Notes under the pieces: model-generated
Told to the model about the DNA's origin: nothing
Databases searched by the model: none
Seen by the model: only the letters and a program-made list of their open reading frames with translations
Shown: positions 16,155 through 23,522 of the stretch, one piece after another
Numbering within the stretch: position 1 is the first letter of the stretch
How the letters are laid out: each line of letters opens with the position of its first letter
NCBI GenBank assembly: GCA_946538425.1
Contig: CAMNGM010000004.1
Coordinates: 1-40,126 of the forward strand
Origin: an uncultured Bacteroidales bacterium
GTDB lineage: Bacteria; Bacteroidota; Bacteroidia; Bacteroidales; UBA932
Reading direction: 5' to 3'
Length of the DNA stretch: 40,126 nt
Made by a program: the position numbers and the translations under genes

Positions 16155-16829
16155 TTACTTCTCCTTCGGGACCATCGCCTTCCAGACGCAGGCGCTCAGG
16201 GCGCCGCCCACGAGCGGAGCGCAGATGAACACCCACACATCCTTCAGCGCGTCGCCGCCGGCGAAGAGGGCCGGGCCGATGGAACGGGCCGGGTTCACGG
16301 AGGTGCCGGTGAGGTTGATGCACATCAGGTGGATGAGGATCAGGGAAAGACCGATCGCGAGACCGGCCGGCTTGCCGGCGCCGTACTTGGCGTCGGTCGT
16401 GCCGAGGACCACGAGGACGAAGAGGAAGGTGGCGATCACCTCCACGAGGAACGCGCCGCCGACGCCGCCGGCGTTGGCCACGCCGTTGGAGCCCAGGGCG
16501 CCCGTCAGGTCGGGGGCCGCGACCACTTTCGTGAGCAGCAGGAGGCAGGCGCCGGCGAGGATACCGCCGATGACCTGGCCCACCCAGTAGCCGCAGGCGT
16601 CCTTCCAGCTCATCCGGCCGGAGAGGGCGACGCCGAGGGTGATGGCAGGGTTGATGTGGCAGCCGCTGATCTCACCGATGGTGTAAGCCATGGCAACCAC
16701 GGCCAGACCGAAGGCGATGGCGGTTCCCACCACGCCAGCGGGAGTGCCGCAGCCGAGGAACATCGCCGTTCCGCAGCCCAGGAATGTGAGCACGAACGTG
16801 CCTACGCATTCAGCAATGTACTTCTTCAT
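16155..16829 (-). CDS. aqpZ: Aquaporin / MIP-family channel
   Basis: An inner-membrane water channel of 224 aa with six transmembrane helices and two half-helices. Both NPA boxes are present: CHINPAITLG (about residue 62) and TSVNPARSIG (about 187). The residue after the second NPAR is Ser rather than the Asp typical of glycerol facilitators, which favours the AqpZ water-channel branch. The start MKKYIAECVG is set by the promoter, whose -7 box ends 30 bp upstream; a longer in-frame extension would read through promoter and neighbour. It is transcribed alone. Glycerol or small-solute transport cannot be excluded. Confidence 0.93.
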   Translation of the reverse strand: MKKYIAECVGTFVLTFLGCGTAMFLGCGTPAGVVGTAIAFGLAVVAMAYTIGEISGCHINPAITLGVALSGRMSWKDACGYWVGQVIGGILAGACLLLLTKVVAAPDLTGALGSNGVANAGGVGGAFLVEVIATFLFVLVVLGTTDAKYGAGKPAGLAIGLSLILIHLMCINLTGTSVNPARSIGPALFAGGDALKDVWVFICAPLVGGALSACVWKAMVPKEK

Positions 16830-16858
16830 AAACGAAAAAATGTTTTGGTTTAGTGATT

Positions 16859-16889
16859 CAAAGATAGGAATTTTCGTAAGACATTCAAA
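16859..16889 (-). promoter_or_regulatory. Full promoter TTTG-N19-TATCTTTG for the aquaporin gene
   Basis: Minus-strand -7 box TATCTTTG at 16859-16866 and -33 TTTG at 16886-16889, with an exact 19-bp spacer, the second perfect match in the window. Confidence 0.8.
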
Positions 16890-16898
16890 AGTTTTTGC

Positions 16899-16906
16899 TA
16901 TTTTTG
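16899..16906 (+). promoter_or_regulatory. Promoter box TATTTTTG for the AraC-type gene
   Basis: A plus-strand TAnnTTTG box 32 bp before ATG 16939, divergent from the aquaporin promoter. No TTTG at the expected -33 position. Confidence 0.5.
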
Positions 16907-16938
16907 TCCCACGCGGGTCCGGCCGCGGCGAAATGTGA

Positions 16939-17406
16939 ATGGAGACTCTCGTGGGGCGCCTCAGGCGCATCTTTTCCCGTGTGAAAAATGAAAGATGGAC
17001 GGTGGTTCGACAGGCTCGCCAACCGTCAAGGGGGGCATATCGGCCCTCCGCGTGGCGGATGGAGCGCCTGGAGAAGGCCTTGCAGGCCTGGCAGGCGCAG
17101 GAAGGCTGGCGGGAGCCGGTGCGCACCGTCGGCGAGGCCGCCGAACTGCTGGGCACGGACACCGGCACGCTGCACGCGTATTTCCGCGACCGCATCGGCC
17201 TGGACTTCCGCACCTGGCGCACCCGCCTGCGGCTGGAGGATGCCAAGCGGATGCTCGCGGACAACCCGCACCTGCCGCCGGCCGAAGCCGCCCGCCTTTG
17301 CGGCTTCTCCAACCGCTCCAACTTTTCCCGCCAGTTCCTCGCCTACACGGGGCGGACGCCGGCGCAGTGGCAGAAGGCTGCATCGATTGATCAGAAAGAC
17401 AATTAG
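16939..17406 (+). CDS. AraC-type HTH regulator (start uncertain)
   Basis: A small protein (155 aa from this ATG) holding just an AraC/XylS DNA-binding domain with two helix-turn-helix units. The first is near VRTVGEAAELLGTDTGTL and the second is EAARLCGFSNRSNFSRQF, followed by the family hallmark TGRTPAQW. There is no sensor domain. The first 40 codons look unlike protein and carry a hairpin GCGCC-TCA-GGCGC (16956-16968) and a GGTTCGACAGGCTCGCCAACC segment of repeat character. ATG 17059 (MERLEKALQAW, 115 aa) may therefore be the true start. It is divergent from the aquaporin gene, a possible but untested target. Confidence 0.75.
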   Translation: METLVGRLRRIFSRVKNERWTVVRQARQPSRGAYRPSAWRMERLEKALQAWQAQEGWREPVRTVGEAAELLGTDTGTLHAYFRDRIGLDFRTWRTRLRLEDAKRMLADNPHLPPAEAARLCGFSNRSNFSRQFLAYTGRTPAQWQKAASIDQKDN

Positions 17407-17407
17407 C

Positions 17408-17521
17408 AGATTTCTCCGCGCGGCCTTCGGCCTTGGTCGAAATGACAAAGGAACAGCGCTTGGTCGAAATGACAAAAGAACTGTCATTTCGAGCGGAGGC
17501 GAAGCCGGAGTCGAGAAATCT
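17408..17521. repeat. Inverted pair of dispersed repeats upstream of ffh
   Basis: The left copy, read on the minus strand, ends GAGAAATCT at 17408. The right copy, on the plus strand, runs from TGTCATTTC (17482) to GAGAAATCT (17521). Between them a truncated unit CTTGGTCGAAATGACAAA occurs twice (17432 and 17459, 27-bp period). The two arms can fold into one long imperfect hairpin. The element ends 4 bp before the ffh promoter box. Confidence 0.8.
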
Positions 17522-17524
17522 TAT

Positions 17525-17532
17525 TATCTTTG
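17525..17532 (+). promoter_or_regulatory. Promoter box TATCTTTG for ffh
   Basis: A TAnnTTTG box 22 bp before ATG 17555. Because the inverted repeat ends at 17521, whatever serves as -33 for this essential gene lies inside the repeat. Confidence 0.65.
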
Positions 17533-17554
17533 CAAGATAAAGGAAAAATCGACT

Positions 17555-18889
17555 ATGTTTGAGAATCTGAGCGAGAGACTGGAGCGGTCTTTCAAGATCC
17601 TGAAGGGTGAAGGGAAGATCACCGAGATCAATGTGGCGGAGACCGTCAAGGACATCCGCAAGGCGCTGCTGGATGCGGACGTGAGCTACAAGGTGGCGAA
17701 GGACTTCTGCAACCGCGTGAAGGACAAAGCCATCGGCGCGAACGTGCTGACGGCGGTGAAGCCGCAGCAGATGATGATCAAGATCATGCACGACGAGCTG
17801 GCGGAGTTTATGGGCTCCCAGGCGCAGGATATCAACGTGAAGGGGAATCCCGGCATCGTGCTGGTCGCGGGTCTGAACGGCTCCGGTAAGACCACGTTCT
17901 CCGGGAAGCTGGCCCTGCACGTCAAGTCCAAGAAGGGGATGAAGGTGCTCCTCGCGGCCTGCGACACGTTCCGGCCCGCCGCCATCGAGCAGTTGAAAGT
18001 GCTGGGCGAGGGCATCGGCGTACCGGTGTACACCGAGGACGGTGAGAAGGATCCGATCAAGATCGCCAAGGCTGCCATCGCGAAGGCGAAGGCCGAGGGC
18101 TACAGTGTCGTGATTGTCGATACCGCCGGCCGCCTGGCCGTGGACCAGCAGCTGATGGACGAGATCTCCGCCCTGCACCAGGCCATCCAGCCCACGGAGA
18201 CGCTGTTCGTCGTGGACGCGATGACCGGCCAGGACGCCGTGGAGACGGCGAAGGCCTTCAACGACCGCCTGGACTTCGACGGCGTCGTCCTCACCAAGAT
18301 GGACGGCGACACCCGCGGCGGCGCGGCCCTTTCGATCAAGGCCGTCGTCGGCAAGCCCATCAAGTTCGTCTCCTCCGGCGAGAAGATGGAGGCGCTGGAC
18401 GTGTTCCATCCCGCCCGCATCGCGGACCGCATCCTGGGGATGGGCGATGTCGTCTCCCTCGTGGAGAAGGCGCAGGAGCAGTTCGACGAGAAGCAGGCCC
18501 GCGAACTGCGGAAGAAAATGGCCAAGGACCAGTACACCCTCTGGGACTTCTACCAGCAGATCCAGCAGATCAAGAAGATGGGCAACATCAAGGACCTGGC
18601 GGGGATGATCCCCGGGATGGGCAAGGCCCTCAAGGACGTGGACATCGACAATGACAAGGCCTTCAAGTCCACCGAGGCGATCATCCTTTCGATGACGCAG
18701 AAGGAGCGCGAGCATCCCGAAATCATCAACGGCTCCCGCCGCAAGCGCATCGCCGACGGTTCCGGCACTTCCCTCCCGGAGGTGAACCGCCTGCTGAAGC
18801 AGTTCGAGGGCACCCGGAAGGTGATGAAGGGCGCGATGACGGGCAACCTGATGCAGCGGATGGGCGCGATGGGTATGCGCAGACACTAG
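17555..18889 (+). CDS. ffh: Signal recognition particle protein Ffh
   Basis: The SRP54 GTPase that binds signal sequences of nascent membrane proteins together with SRP RNA and passes them to FtsY. It has 444 aa, the usual length. An N-domain (1-95) is followed by the G-domain with G1 GLNGSGKTT (106-114), CDTFRPAAIEQL, VDTAGRLA and TKMDGDTRGG. The methionine-rich M-domain follows from about 300, with the RNA-binding segment GSRRKRIADGSGTS and a Met-rich C-terminus (NLMQRMGAMGM). The ATG follows a short leader from the box at 17525. A DUF4251 lipoprotein gene follows 12 bp later and may share the transcript. Confidence 0.98.
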   Translation: MFENLSERLERSFKILKGEGKITEINVAETVKDIRKALLDADVSYKVAKDFCNRVKDKAIGANVLTAVKPQQMMIKIMHDELAEFMGSQAQDINVKGNPGIVLVAGLNGSGKTTFSGKLALHVKSKKGMKVLLAACDTFRPAAIEQLKVLGEGIGVPVYTEDGEKDPIKIAKAAIAKAKAEGYSVVIVDTAGRLAVDQQLMDEISALHQAIQPTETLFVVDAMTGQDAVETAKAFNDRLDFDGVVLTKMDGDTRGGAALSIKAVVGKPIKFVSSGEKMEALDVFHPARIADRILGMGDVVSLVEKAQEQFDEKQARELRKKMAKDQYTLWDFYQQIQQIKKMGNIKDLAGMIPGMGKALKDVDIDNDKAFKSTEAIILSMTQKEREHPEIINGSRRKRIADGSGTSLPEVNRLLKQFEGTRKVMKGAMTGNLMQRMGAMGMRRH

Positions 18890-18901
18890 AACGAACGCGA
18901 T

Positions 18902-19423
18902 ATGAAAAAGTTGATTTTCCCCTTTCTGGCCGCCTTGCTGGCGGTTTCAGCCTGCGGCATCCTGAGCTCCGAAACGCGTGAGGAACGCGTTGCCCGGGAG
19001 GCGAAGGAGGCCAAGATGGTCCGTGCGGCCGTCGAGACCGGCGAATTCACCATCGACATTGACCGGATGTACCCGCTCCGGGGCACCTCCAAGATGGTGA
19101 ACAACTACTCCGTCAAGGTGAAGGACAACGTCCTCATCTCCTATCTTCCGTTCATCGGCCAGGCCTGGCGCGTGCCTTACGGCGGCGGCCACGCCCTGAA
19201 CTTCGAGGCGCCTGTGCTCAACTACACCGCCACCGCGAACGGGAAGGACGGCTACGAGATCCGCATCTTCGTCCGGACCGACGAGGACGAGCATCTCTAC
19301 CGCCTGACGGTTTTCGAAAACGGGCGGGCGACCCTCGACGTGCAGTCGCAGAACCGCGACCGCATCTCGTACACCGGTCAGATGGATTTCTATTCGGACG
19401 AGGAGGAGGAAGCGGCGAAGTAG
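18902..19423 (+). CDS. DUF4251 lipoprotein
   Basis: A 173-aa envelope lipoprotein (signal peptide with lipobox AVSAC, Cys18) of the DUF4251 family, common in Bacteroidota and of unknown role. A charged helix follows the Cys (ETREERVAREAKEAKMVRAAV), then a beta-rich domain with the typical segment TGEFTIDIDRMYPLRGTS and later VLISYLPFIGQAWRVPYGG. The C-terminus is acidic (DEEEEAAK). It starts 12 bp after ffh. Its last 34 bp overlap the convergent GSCFA gene, so its acidic tail is antisense to the Ser-rich tail of that protein. Confidence 0.9.
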   Translation: MKKLIFPFLAALLAVSACGILSSETREERVAREAKEAKMVRAAVETGEFTIDIDRMYPLRGTSKMVNNYSVKVKDNVLISYLPFIGQAWRVPYGGGHALNFEAPVLNYTATANGKDGYEIRIFVRTDEDEHLYRLTVFENGRATLDVQSQNRDRISYTGQMDFYSDEEEEAAK

Positions 19424-20292
19424 CGCTCCTCGCCTTTCGGGCGGTGCTGCGCGGCGCGCCACGCCTTCATTCTGGACTCATACAGGTCCCATTCCCGTGT
19501 CGGGAGGGCCCATTCGATGAAGCGGTCGCAGAGATAGGCGGCCGCTTGTTTTGTGGGATGGACCATGTCCTCCGCCCACCAGCGGTAGTCGCGGAGCTCG
19601 TCCATCATCATCTCGTAGGCGGGGAAGTAGGGGAGTCCGTCCGTAGCCAGAAGCAAAGTGCTCTTGGACAGCTGGTTCCCGTGGGCGCCGTCGGCGAGGT
19701 GCCGGATCGGGCTCACGGTGAAGATGAACTGCTTGTCCGGGTTCCGGCGGACGAGCCCCCGCAGGATGGCAGATGTCTGCTCGACCGTCAGCCGGTAGCG
19801 CGCGAACTCCTTCCCCGGGCGCTTGAGGCAGTTCGCGACGGTCTCGCCGGTGGCGGGGGAGGACGGGGCGTCGGGCCCGCCCACATACCGGAAGGCCCAG
19901 GCGGTCCCCAGGGTGACGATGACCTTGTTGCATCCCTTCCAGAAGGCCGATGCTTCCGCGAGCGCGGCGTTCGCGTTCGCCAGGAACGCCTCCGGCGTCT
20001 CCCGCGCGAACGACGTGTGGTGCCAGAAGGAGCAGTAGCGCCCGTCGCCGGCACCCATCTCGACGACGTCGTCGGCCGTGAAGGGCACGCCGGAGGCGAG
20101 CCGCGCGGCGGCATTGCCGATGGACACGGGATTGAACAGCGTCCCGAACGGGTTGCACAGCACCTCGAACCCCGCAGCGGCCAGCCGCCCGCCGATTTCA
20201 TCGGCAAAACAGCTGCCCACGACGGCGATCCGGTCGTTGTACGAAATGGACACCGGCGCCGGGTCCAGCGTGACAGGAGTCTGGAGTTTCAT
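19390..20292 (-). CDS. GSCFA-domain protein
   Basis: A 300-aa protein of the GSCFA family, related to SGNH/GDSL-type hydrolases acting on acyl groups. The namesake motif is VGSCFADEIG near residue 28. Other conserved blocks are NPFGTLFNP, WHHTSFARE, VTLGTAWAF, FTVSPIRHL and the C-terminal WWAEDMVHPTKQAA, which supplies the likely catalytic Asp/His. There is no signal peptide. The start MKLQTPVTL is fixed by the promoter box at 20298-20305, only 5 bp upstream, so the transcript is probably leaderless. Its 3' end overlaps the convergent DUF4251 gene. Substrate unknown. Confidence 0.9.
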   Translation of the reverse strand: MKLQTPVTLDPAPVSISYNDRIAVVGSCFADEIGGRLAAAGFEVLCNPFGTLFNPVSIGNAAARLASGVPFTADDVVEMGAGDGRYCSFWHHTSFARETPEAFLANANAALAEASAFWKGCNKVIVTLGTAWAFRYVGGPDAPSSPATGETVANCLKRPGKEFARYRLTVEQTSAILRGLVRRNPDKQFIFTVSPIRHLADGAHGNQLSKSTLLLATDGLPYFPAYEMMMDELRDYRWWAEDMVHPTKQAAAYLCDRFIEWALPTREWDLYESRMKAWRAAQHRPKGEERYFAASSSSSE

Positions 20293-20297
20293 AGAAA

Positions 20298-20305
20298 CAA
20301 AATTA
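20298..20305 (-). promoter_or_regulatory. Promoter box TAATTTTG for the GSCFA gene
   Basis: A minus-strand TAnnTTTG box with only 5 bp before the ATG at 20292. The expected start of transcription would fall at or next to the start codon. Confidence 0.55.
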
Positions 20306-20317
20306 CACATTTTTACG

Positions 20318-20325
20318 TATATTTG
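20318..20325 (+). promoter_or_regulatory. Promoter box TATATTTG for the 5'-nucleotidase operon
   Basis: A TAnnTTTG box 12 bp before ATG 20338 (18 bp before the in-frame ATG 20344). The leader would be about 6-12 nt. It is divergent from the GSCFA promoter, 12 bp apart. Confidence 0.6.
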
Positions 20326-20337
20326 TAAGTTAAACCG

Positions 20338-22089
20338 ATGATTATGACACTCCGCAATTACTTTCTGGCCGCCTGCGCCCTTCTCGCGCTCTCCTGCGGC
20401 CGTACCCTCAAGGACGGCGATTACACGCTGACGGTGCTTTCCACCAATGACGTGCACGGGACGTGGTTCGACTCCACCTATGTGGACAGCCGGACAAGGC
20501 CGTCGCTGATGGCGGTGAAATATTACGTGGACAGCGTCCGGACGGCGAACGGGGCGGAGAATGTCCTCCTTCTCGACGCGGGCGACTGCCTGCAGGGCGA
20601 CAATGCGCCGTATTACTTCAACTATGTCGATACGCTGACGCCGCACCTGTTCCCGCGCCTGGTGGCGTATATGGGCTATGACGCGGTGGCCGTGGGCAAC
20701 CACGACATCGAGACGGGCCATCCGGTGTACGATCGTGTGGCGGCGGACCTCAAGAAGGTCGGGGTCGATTTCCTGGCGGCGAATGCCATCCGGAACGATA
20801 ACGGCAAGCCGTATTTCACGCCCTACAAGGTCGTCAAGCGGGCGGGCCTGAAGGTGGCCATCCTGGGATATACGAACGCAAACATGAAGGCTTGGCTCAC
20901 GGAGGAACTCTGGAGCGGAATGCATTTCGAGCCCATCGTGAACCAGGTCCAGGCCGATGTGGACGCGATCCGGGCGAAGGAAAAGCCGGATGTGCTGGTC
21001 GTGGTGATGCACTCCGGCACGGGCGCGGGCGACGGCAGCGTGCTGGAGTCCGAGGGACTGGATGTCTTCCAGATGGTCCAGGGTGTGGATTTCGTCCTGG
21101 CCAGCCACGACCATCGGCCGTATGTGGAGGCCGATGAGGACAACGCGTTCCTCAATTCCGGCAGCCACAGCCGGAACGTCGCCGAAGGCAAACTGCACCT
21201 GACGGTCAAGGATCACAAGATCGTCCGTCGTTCCTACGAGTCCAAGACCATCCCGGTCCGGGCCGACAAGGCCGACCCCGTGATGCGGGCTCATTTCCAG
21301 AAGGACTACGAGGCCGTCAAGGCCTTCACCCTGCGCGAGGTGGGCATCCTGAACACCGACCTCTGGACCCGCGACGCCTACCGGGGGATGTGCGACTACC
21401 TGAACCTGGTCCATACGCTCAGCATCGGCAGCAAGCCGGCGGAAATCTCCTTCGCCGCGCCGCTCACCTTCAACGGGCACGTGAACGCCGGCATTGTCCG
21501 GTATAACGACCTGTTTACCATTTATCCGTTTGAGAACCAGCTCTTTGTGGTGAAGATGACGGGCGACGAGATCAAGCGCTATCTGGAGCATTCCTACGAC
21601 AAGTGGATCAACACCATCGCGAAGCCGGAGGACACCCTCCTCAAGATCGAGGCCCGGGCCGACGCCCGCACCCAGCAGAGCCGCTGGTCCTTCGTGAACC
21701 GTTCCTATAACTTCGACTCCGCGGCCGGCATCAACTACACTGTGGATGTGACGAAGCCCTTTGGCGAGCGCATCGCCATCGCCTCGATGGCCGACGGCTC
21801 CGCCTTCGACCTGCAGAAAGAATACAACGTCGCGATGACCTCCTACCGCGCTTCCGGCGGCGGCAACTTGATGAAGGAAACCGGCATCGACACGGACAAG
21901 ATCGACGAGCGCGTGGTCGCCCGTTACCCGGAGATCCGCAACATCCTCTACGATTACCTGATGGAGAACGGTTCCATCGACCCGGAGGTCATCGGCAATC
22001 CCACCGTCATCGGCCACTGGGAGTTCGTCCCGGAGAAGCTCGTGAAGCCGGCGATGGACCGGGATATGGACCGGTTGTTCAAGCGATGA
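20338..22089 (+). CDS. 5'-nucleotidase / metallophosphatase lipoprotein (UshA-like)
   Basis: Hydrolyses nucleotides or related phosphoesters outside the cytoplasm, 583 aa. A lipoprotein signal peptide (lipobox LALSC) is followed by the metallophosphatase domain with the two-metal motifs STNDVHG, DAGDCLQG, GNHDIE, MHSGTG and ASHDH. The C-terminal 5'-nucleotidase domain (about 350-540) has FNGHVNAGIVRYNDLF, the substrate-binding YPFENQL and SYRASGGG. The start is ATG 20338 or ATG 20344; the promoter lies only 12 bp upstream. It overlaps the next gene by 4 bp (ATGA), so the pair is translationally coupled. Purine salvage genes lie 8 kb away, so a link is only suggestive. Confidence 0.92.
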   Translation: MIMTLRNYFLAACALLALSCGRTLKDGDYTLTVLSTNDVHGTWFDSTYVDSRTRPSLMAVKYYVDSVRTANGAENVLLLDAGDCLQGDNAPYYFNYVDTLTPHLFPRLVAYMGYDAVAVGNHDIETGHPVYDRVAADLKKVGVDFLAANAIRNDNGKPYFTPYKVVKRAGLKVAILGYTNANMKAWLTEELWSGMHFEPIVNQVQADVDAIRAKEKPDVLVVVMHSGTGAGDGSVLESEGLDVFQMVQGVDFVLASHDHRPYVEADEDNAFLNSGSHSRNVAEGKLHLTVKDHKIVRRSYESKTIPVRADKADPVMRAHFQKDYEAVKAFTLREVGILNTDLWTRDAYRGMCDYLNLVHTLSIGSKPAEISFAAPLTFNGHVNAGIVRYNDLFTIYPFENQLFVVKMTGDEIKRYLEHSYDKWINTIAKPEDTLLKIEARADARTQQSRWSFVNRSYNFDSAAGINYTVDVTKPFGERIAIASMADGSAFDLQKEYNVAMTSYRASGGGNLMKETGIDTDKIDERVVARYPEIRNILYDYLMENGSIDPEVIGNPTVIGHWEFVPEKLVKPAMDRDMDRLFKR

Positions 22090-23522
22090 GTCTTCGCCGC
22101 CTCATAGTCCTGGCGGCCGTCCTCGGCCTCGCCCTTTCCTGCTCTCGCACCCCCGAACCGGGCGTGTATACGGTGCAGGACGGGTTCGTGCGTGTTTTCG
22201 TCGACTCTCTCGGGAATACGAAGGCGCTTGTGTACCGCGATACGAGCGGGGTTTGGGCCGATACGGCCAGCATTGACCTGAAGGCGGAAAAACTGGTGTT
22301 GAAACCCTATGAGGCGCCGGAATTCCGGCTGTTTCCCGTAAAGGAATTATACCGGGAACCGGTATACAAGGTGCAGGAGACGGATGACATCATCTACGGA
22401 CGCGTCATCCGGAACGACGCGTTCAATGAGGACGAACGGATGGACCTGACGATGGACGTGTACGTCCCTGAGGACGGCGGTCAGGTCGAGCGCCCGTTGC
22501 TCGTGACTTTCCATGGGGGCGCTTTCAGGGAAGGCGACAAGCGCGATTCGACGCTGGTCGAATGGTGTCGCTACTTCGCTTCCCTGGGCTATGTGGCCGC
22601 TTCCGTCGACTATCGGCAGGGATACCGCCGGAATGTGCAGTCCACGGACGATGCGATGTACCGCGCCCTCAAGGACGCCAACGCGGCCGTCCGCTTCCTC
22701 CTGAAGCGGGATTCGCTGCTCATCCATTCCGAGCGCATCTTCGCGGCCGGGGCCGATGCCGGCGGCATCGTGGCCCTGAACCTCGCCTACATGCGCGAGG
22801 AGAATCTCCCGGAAATCATTCAGGAAGAGGAGGATATGACCATCGTTATCCATCAGTCCCTGCTCCGGGGCTTCGATGTCCGGGCCGTGGCGAACCTCTG
22901 GGGGGCCGTCCCGGACACCGCTATCCTGCACAATGCGAAGATTCCGGTCATTTCCTTCCAGAGCCGGGAGGATCCGGTCGTCCCGTACGGCGCGGGTTAT
23001 CCCTTCGAACGGGTCCTTGGGGAGGAGGAGCCGGAGAGCGGCTGGGACGTCCTCCGTTCCGTTTTCGAGTCGATGGTCTCCATCTTCCTGCCCGAAGTGG
23101 ACCGCCATCCTTTCCGGGAAATGTACGGCGCCGGCATCATCCACCGGGTCCTGAAACGCTACGGGGTTTCCTCCGAGCTCCATGCCTTCCAAGGCGATCG
23201 GCACAACCTCTTTATCGGCGAAGACGGCCTGGTCGACTATCCCGTCTATGACGAGATCAAGGACCGGACCGCCGCATTTTTCGCCTCGAAGATGGTCGTC
23301 GCCCCCGTCTCCCTCCGCCAGGACCCCGAGGACCCGCAGCTCTTCGTGATCGACAACACCGAAGTCGAAACTTGCCTCTGGAATGTCGAGGGTGGCGTTT
23401 TGCTGGGCAAAGGTGACGATGCCGTCCGTGTCCTCTTCTTCCCCGACGCCCCGGAGCACAAGGTCTCCGTCAGCGGGGAGTATATTTCGGGGTTGACGTT
23501 TTACGAGACGGTGGAGTTATAG
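22086..23522 (+). CDS. Alpha/beta-hydrolase-fold lipoprotein with Asp at the nucleophile position
   Basis: A 478-aa envelope lipoprotein (lipobox LALSC, Cys19). After an N-terminal domain of about 100 residues comes an esterase/lipase-type alpha/beta-hydrolase core. It has the oxyanion motif FHGGAF (142-147), VDYRQGY, the nucleophile elbow, acid Asp296 (SREDPVVPYG) and His373 (GDRHNL). At the elbow the usual GxSxG reads GADAG, so Asp224 replaces the serine. A C-terminal beta domain (about 400-478) follows. It overlaps the 5'-nucleotidase stop by 4 bp and abuts the convergent antiporter gene with no spacer. It may be non-catalytic or may use Asp, and its activity cannot be assigned. Confidence 0.85.
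   Translation: MSLRRLIVLAAVLGLALSCSRTPEPGVYTVQDGFVRVFVDSLGNTKALVYRDTSGVWADTASIDLKAEKLVLKPYEAPEFRLFPVKELYREPVYKVQETDDIIYGRVIRNDAFNEDERMDLTMDVYVPEDGGQVERPLLVTFHGGAFREGDKRDSTLVEWCRYFASLGYVAASVDYRQGYRRNVQSTDDAMYRALKDANAAVRFLLKRDSLLIHSERIFAAGADAGGIVALNLAYMREENLPEIIQEEEDMTIVIHQSLLRGFDVRAVANLWGAVPDTAILHNAKIPVISFQSREDPVVPYGAGYPFERVLGEEEPESGWDVLRSVFESMVSIFLPEVDRHPFREMYGAGIIHRVLKRYGVSSELHAFQGDRHNLFIGEDGLVDYPVYDEIKDRTAAFFASKMVVAPVSLRQDPEDPQLFVIDNTEVETCLWNVEGGVLLGKGDDAVRVLFFPDAPEHKVSVSGEYISGLTFYETVEL

Noticed and set aside
17322..18886. Minus-strand frame over ffh with repeat-like peptide near its end
   Set aside because: Antisense to ffh, which has all SRP54 motifs; the peptide comes from dispersed repeat DNA.
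19390..22017. An 875-residue minus-strand frame spanning the GSCFA gene and the 5'-nucleotidase
   Set aside because: Only the first-translated part upstream of ATG 20292 is extra, and it is antisense to the 5'-nucleotidase. The family start and a promoter box place the start at 20292.
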